Source: Tetradesmus obliquus (Eukaryota > Chlorophyta > Chlorophyceae > Sphaeropleales > Scenedesmaceae). Taken from it: a stretch of 64,000 bases of DNA. Of the stretch, positions 59,622 through 64,000 are shown in pieces. Under the pieces are notes generated by a model. The model was not told the DNA's origin, made no database searches, and saw only the letters and a program-made list of their open reading frames with translations. The position numbers were made by a program, and so were the translations under genes. Location of the stretch: positions 310,001 to 374,000 of the forward strand of contig CP126203.1 of assembly GCA_030272155.1 (NCBI GenBank), read 5' to 3'. How positions within the stretch are numbered: position 1 is the first letter of the stretch; each line of letters begins with the position of its first letter.

Positions 59622-62600
59622 GTGCTGCTGCAGGACTCCTGGGAGTGTGCTCGCAGAGCCCAGGCTGCTGGCTACCCTCTGTTTGGCCTCACCAGCGGAG
59701 AGGTCTTCCCTGACTATGGCAGGCAGTGCTGGTGAGCGTGCTGCCGCATGTACCACTACTGCTGCATCTTTCAGTGCTGCAAGTTGCCGCCTGAGCTTTG
59801 TCATGCACAGCTGCACAAAAGCTGTACAACACTGTGTGATAGTAACGCAATGCCAGAGCATCATCGTCTTCTAACTCTGCCAATGCGCTCCAACATGTGC
59901 AGGGGGGCATTCAACCTGACAGATGTCACCCGTAATGGCCCAAGCACCAACTGCACAAACAAGTGCCGCGGTTGGCCTACAAGCGACAAGTGCGGTGGTG
60001 ACTATGCCATCAGCCTGTACCAGATTCCCAACATGACATATGACACGGGAGCAGGTGCGCTGTGCTATCACATGAGCGGGACTGCTTGTCACCCTTTGCA
60101 ACATGCAAAGCGTTCCAGCCGCATGTCGGTGGTGCGTCCACCAGCAAACGTACGAACTAGTTATCCTTCTGGATTTGGGGAACGGGGAGGGACATGGTCA
60201 ATCCCCGAGGGTTTATATTCCCCGAGGGTTTGTATTCCTCCGAGGGTTTATAATCCTCCGAGTGAGCCACAACCAGAAGGATAGCTACTGGTTTTGCACA
60301 TGAGCAGTACAACAAGTGGTACATTATTGTCACAACAATGCTGATGAGTCAGCAGGTACTGCCCGAAATCAGTAAGTTTGCCATGCAACCATCAGGACAG
60401 CTTTCAAGCCTGCAAGTCATAACTTTGTGCAGCTGCGACATGCCTAGTATCGTCATATCCGGCGTTCGCAGTGTCTCCTTTGCATCGTCTGATGCATTAC
60501 CACTCCAGGCTGGAGACCAGCACAGCCCTGTTGACACCGGGCACAGACGCGCTCGCCGAAGTAACCAACCGGTCTCAAATTTTATTTATCAAAAGAGAAT
60601 CTGTACCCGGACAAGCTGTTTATCCTTGCTGGAAAGTCAACGAGCTCAACCTCGGGTTTTGTTGGATAACAACTTTCATTTCTTATGCATACTGGTGTGC
60701 TCCAACGACGCACAGGATTAAAACGCTGTCTTCAACACTTCACACACTGAATGTAGCGCACGATGATGCGCAGCAAGCCTGCACTGCCTCGGCCGGAGAG
60801 GCTTGAAGGGTTTCAAAACTGTGGGAGAACAGGTCGCCTAAGACGCTGTTGGATATTCATGCAAAGACAATACATCTCGTCAACCGACGTTGCTCGTCAT
60901 GTTGACCGCAGCGTGTCGTTGATGGTGAATGTTGCTGCGGTCTCGCAACGTTGCAGGCCCTCATGCATTCCTCTATACGTTTTAGACTGTAGCAATACAC
61001 CGCTTACGGGTTCTCAGGCGTCGCTGTCCCAATTCGACCCAGCTGGACACAGACACCAGTCAGCTGCAGCGACGACATTCCTCAATCAGCAGCATCACCA
61101 GGCGGCATGGACGGCAAGCTCGAGCCTTCTACATGAGATACAACGAGGGAATTGATGGTGGTGCAGGCAACGGCACTCACCTACCTGCCAGGCAATACAG
61201 CACCTCTACTGCCACATTTTTGGGCGCTGCCTTGGCTACCATCCCCAAAACTTTAATCTCTTGGTGGTTGCTGACTGATTCTGCGCAGATGGTGAGTGTG
61301 GAACACATTCAGATGCGGTCTGTGACCATGTCACCCCGAAAACGTGACTCCTGCAAGCCTGAAAGATGGCAGTGAAGCTCTGCTGCTCAGTAGTTGGTGC
61401 ACTCTGGTGTCCTGCTATGCTGCACTTGCTGCTGTTTGCTGTGCGTGAACACAAGCTACATCACTCGTGGTGAATGTTGTCATCCCAACGCTTGCCGTGT
61501 GGAGCGGCAGCGAGTGTCCTGTCAAAACAGCTTGCAGGACTTTCCAACACAGCGACGCACACATTTGTTGCAATGCCATTGCCAGTGCCTGTAGGAGCAC
61601 ACCTGCCCAAGCATGATATCTTCCAAGTGCAACCTGCAACCTGGCCAATATTGGCAGAGACTGGACATTGCGTTGATGGGGCCTGTCCCTGCCAACCCCA
61701 CGACATCATGTGGATGCTGCATCAATGCGCTCTTGGTGAGTTCACAGGCAAACCTGACTTCCAGAGGCATCATCGTGGATTCCTTCAACTTCCAGCTGAT
61801 GATGCCCTTTACTTGCTCCACTGCTGTACTCGGCGCTTATGCTGTGGTGGTTTTTACCAACACCAGCTATTGCTTTATCGGCTCAAGCTGGATTGCAACA
61901 GGTTATACCACAGGCATCACCTGGTTGCATGCTTACAAACATCAGACACCTACAGTGGCAGCAGTGGCGTTTGCGCAGCCTGCAGGACTTTACAACTCTG
62001 TCAAAGGGAGCTACCCCCCGCAAATGGTGACCGCTGTTGCTGTTGTTTGCCTCCCGCATGCAGGACCACCTAGCTCACGGGTCACCACAACCCACGTCAG
62101 GCTTTCGTGTCTTTATGACTGGCAACCTATTGGCTGCAGCTCAGCATGCAAGTGGCAGCTGCAAGTCATGGTTGCTGCAAGATGTTTTGCTCGAACTGTA
62201 TTGGTGCTGTGCCCTCACCTAGTTTGCAGCGGTTTGTGGCTGCAGCATGTGGTGTTGTTTGTACGAAGTTGTCGGTGTAAATATTGTGTTTTACATGCCA
62301 TTTGTCTTGTGCTGTGAAAACAATGCAAATGTGGCAAAAACAGCGTAATCTGGCATGATGGCTACACCAGAGGAATATAACGAAATCAGTGGAATATGGC
62401 AACGTCAGTGGGAGTAAAACGAAATCGGTAACTAAGTATAAGATATTGTTATCTCGGATTATGGGCGCAAATGGAGTGAATATGCAAAACCAGTAGGATA
62501 AGACAATCGGTGTGGGTACCTTTTCTCTCGAGAATCACATGGTATCTTGCTTGCGGCGGGTTGGGCGGCCGCATGCAGTGGCCCTTGCTGCATAAGGGGC

Positions 62601-64000
62601 TATCAGGGGCAAGCTGCGCTCATGTATCCACTGTCGCCGCCGTTGTTACTGCTGCGCTCCTGCTGCTGCTGCTACTGCTCCTATTGCTGCTTGCTCTTCT
62701 CCTGGTGCAGGCGGTAATTACCAGTACCTGAGGGAGATGCCTGTCTCAGTCTCCCACATCATGCAGAACACTGGCAGAGACGAGTACCTGCTGATCGAGT
62801 GAGTAGCTGCTGAACAAACACAAGTGGTTCAAAGTTTATAGAAACAGCTTTCTGACACACCCAAGATGTCAATGTGCTTGTGTGCCTGCTGTTTGTTGCT
62901 GTCATGTATTCAGTGGGTCCAGCTGTAACAGCGAGACCGCTGTGACTTCAGTAGTAAGTAGGCAACGCGTTGCCTACTATTTCTGCTGCGGGGCCACCTG
63001 TACAACACACAGATTGTAACAAAGTTTTCAAAGGCTGCAGCGTGAAACAGGCGATGATGCACATGCTCAGCCAACCAGACTATGCGCACAAGCAGGTGGC
63101 TGGGCTGAAGATATTGCGTGTGATGACCACACTTAACGTCTGTGGCTGCATGCAGCACGCGGTGACATGGTTTACAATGCTGCTGCTGCTGCTGCTGCTG
63201 CTGCAGGTTCCTTGACTTTGACCACCCTCCCACCTGGGACGGCAAGAGCACCAGCTACCTGTACTTCAGGCACAACAGCAGCTACAAGGCAGTGCCAAAC
63301 AAGAGAGACGCTTCTTGCGGTGAGGCAGCTCAATTGTTGCTGCAGACAGCTGGCATAATGAAAGGAGAGGGGAGCTGCAGTGCTTCAATGCAGCATAGCT
63401 GGCTTCTACTTTGTGAAAGCTTTCGTTATGTGATGCCGTGTGCTTTGCACGCATCGGCAGATGTCAGCAGGGTGTCTGACTGTGCAACATGAATGCACAG
63501 ACTTGGACGCGGAGCGTGAACGTTTCCTACTGCTGGCGGCTGCTGCTGCTGCTGCTGCTGTTGCTGCAGGCATGTGGCACCGTATGCCTGACGGCGACTT
63601 CATGGGCTTCTCAGGTGAGGGCAGGGGACAATGGTTACAGTCAAATAACTGATAGATTATGGAGCGATATATGATAGTGTTGCTATCGCCAGCTATTAGA
63701 CAATGTGCTGCAAAGCAATTGCCACACGCTGCGTGTAAATGCACTGCGGTGCAGTTTGCTTTGCTCAGACCTTGCCGCTCGCATAGCACACAGCGGTAAC
63801 ATGTGCTGCCCAGGTGGCGCTGCATTCAGTGATGCTCGGCGGGGCAGCAATAGCTGGCTTCCAAGCGGGTGTCCACACCAGTCGGTTACATGGTGTGAAG
63901 TGACATAACATACCATAACACAACATAACACAGTGTACTGTGACGTCTATTGCTGGCTAGCCAATTGTGCATTTCATCAGGCATGCATGGTGCTCAAACT
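52718..64000 (+). CDS. Second WSC6-AA5 copper-radical oxidase, tandem paralogue (3' end outside window)
   Basis: Exons in window: 52718-52931, 53271-53350, 53692-53721, 53974-54055, 54406-54558, 54978-55505, 55682-55834, 56353-56610, 56993-57094, 57558-57595, 57824-57921, 58252-58344, 58549-58680, 58858-59033, 59359-59462, 59634-59731, 59903-60054, 62711-62798, 63207-63319, 63570-63614; phase is maintained throughout. It begins with a signal peptide (ALFLVLVGYVGHASA) and has six WSC modules, one fewer than its neighbour, then the start of the oxidase domain including the thioether Cys in RDASCGMWH (codon 63316-63318). The remaining active-site residues lie beyond the window. From W4 onward, exons and introns are nearly identical to the first copy, while W1 and W2 are clearly diverged. 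One intron is 2656 bp against 312 bp in the first copy. Confidence 0.9.
53203..53259 (+). repeat. (CTG)19 close to the acceptor of oxidase-2 exon 2
   Basis: Nineteen pure units are followed by CCCTCCTGCAG, the acceptor for exon 53271-53350. Confidence 0.95.
55108..55480 (+). repeat. Coding Pro-rich minisatellite linker in oxidase 2
   Basis: The exon 54978-55505 carries a linker of about 120 residues made of SPSPSP and PPPVVP-type blocks, encoded by reiterated CCAGTGGTCCCG and CCCGTCACC units. The equivalent linkers in the first oxidase are about 25-40 residues. Such SP and PPV runs are typical of hydroxyproline-rich wall glycoproteins of green algae, so O-glycosylation is likely. Confidence 0.85.
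59308..59355 (+). repeat. (CTG)16 against the W6 acceptor of oxidase 2
   Basis: Sixteen pure units end at the CAG acceptor of exon 59359-59462; the paralogous tract has 31. Confidence 0.97.
60152..60292. repeat. Short inverted-repeat (MITE-like) element
   Basis: TATCCTTCTGG at 60162-60172 is matched by its exact reverse complement CCAGAAGGATA at 60273-60283; extending outward, 16 of 21 bases pair. Between them are three direct copies of CCGAGGGTTTxTAtt (about 60203-60256). The arrangement suits a non-autonomous element or a hairpin-forming repeat. Confidence 0.6.
61613..62317 (+). other. Longest open frame within the intron insertion, unidentified
   Basis: A frame of 234 codons includes segments such as ANLTSRGIIVDSFNFQLMM and AYAVVVFTNTSYCFIGSSWI that look more protein-like than the surrounding shadow ORFs, with an ACAG before 61748 and a GT near 61899 that could bound an exon. 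I recognise no domain. It may be a captured gene fragment or chance. Confidence 0.25.
62727..63203 (+). repeat. Oxidase-2 intron 18 with (CTG)8 at its acceptor
   Basis: Intron 62799-63206 ends with eight CTG units (63180-63203) and CAG. The same intron in the first oxidase ends with nineteen. The exon before it (62711-62798) encodes YLREMPVSVSHIMQNTGRDE. Confidence 0.85.

Larger units (their letters stand above)
60125..62500. mobile_element. 2.3-2.4 kb insertion in an oxidase-2 intron, origin unknown
   Basis: Flanking intron sequence aligns with the first oxidase up to about 60125 and again from about 62500 (ACAATCGGTGTGGGTACC against ACAATTGGTGTGTGTATC near 42242). The DNA between has no counterpart there and lacks CTG tracts. 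It contains a small inverted-repeat element at its left end, an open frame at about 61613-62317, and AT-richer sequence at 62300-62500. I see no transposase signature and no clear target-site duplication, so the mobile label is an inference from presence or absence. Confidence 0.6.

Overview
The window looks like nuclear DNA of a chlorophyte green alga. This is inferred from the plant-type chloroplast stromal processing peptidase, the intron-dense genes with GT-AG junctions, and the very heavy CTG/CAG trinucleotide content. Chlorophyceae, perhaps Sphaeropleales, is my best guess but is not proven. All genes I can support lie on the + strand, and I reconstructed them exon by exon. Reading phase closes at nearly every junction: exon sums are multiples of three for the first three genes, and for the first oxidase through its 31st exon.

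Layout. 1-7218 is the 3' part (14 exons, 809 residues) of a stromal processing peptidase. About 8122-15098 is a membrane-anchored alpha/beta hydrolase of 13 exons with a GHSYG nucleophile elbow. 16345-19236 is a small coiled-coil membrane protein resembling plant RHIP1. 20952-24088, 24519-27781 and 28660-31903 are three tandem paralogues of a protein family I do not recognise: an N-terminal helical domain, a Ser-rich hinge and about 18 repeats of the LPAAQQL type. Two of the three copies carry an in-frame stop. 33190-50374 is a very large secreted copper-radical oxidase (AA5, glyoxal-oxidase type) with seven WSC modules and a C-terminal extension. 52718 to the window end is a second, truncated copy of that oxidase with six WSC modules and a 2.3-2.4 kb insertion in one intron.

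Two patterns recur across unrelated genes. Introns often contain decayed direct copies of the edge of the adjacent exon, here called exon echoes, frequently including a splice site. CTG tracts sit directly against 3' splice sites, so the acceptor reads CTG-CTG-CAG. At the same acceptors the first oxidase copy carries roughly twice as many CTG units as the second.

The genes do not form one pathway. The first three are housekeeping-like: chloroplast import, a membrane hydrolase, and a signalling or trafficking scaffold. The two oxidase genes encode probable extracellular or wall-associated H2O2-producing enzymes built from glycan-binding WSC modules and Pro-rich linkers. The three tandem repeat-protein genes are the least explained part of the window.
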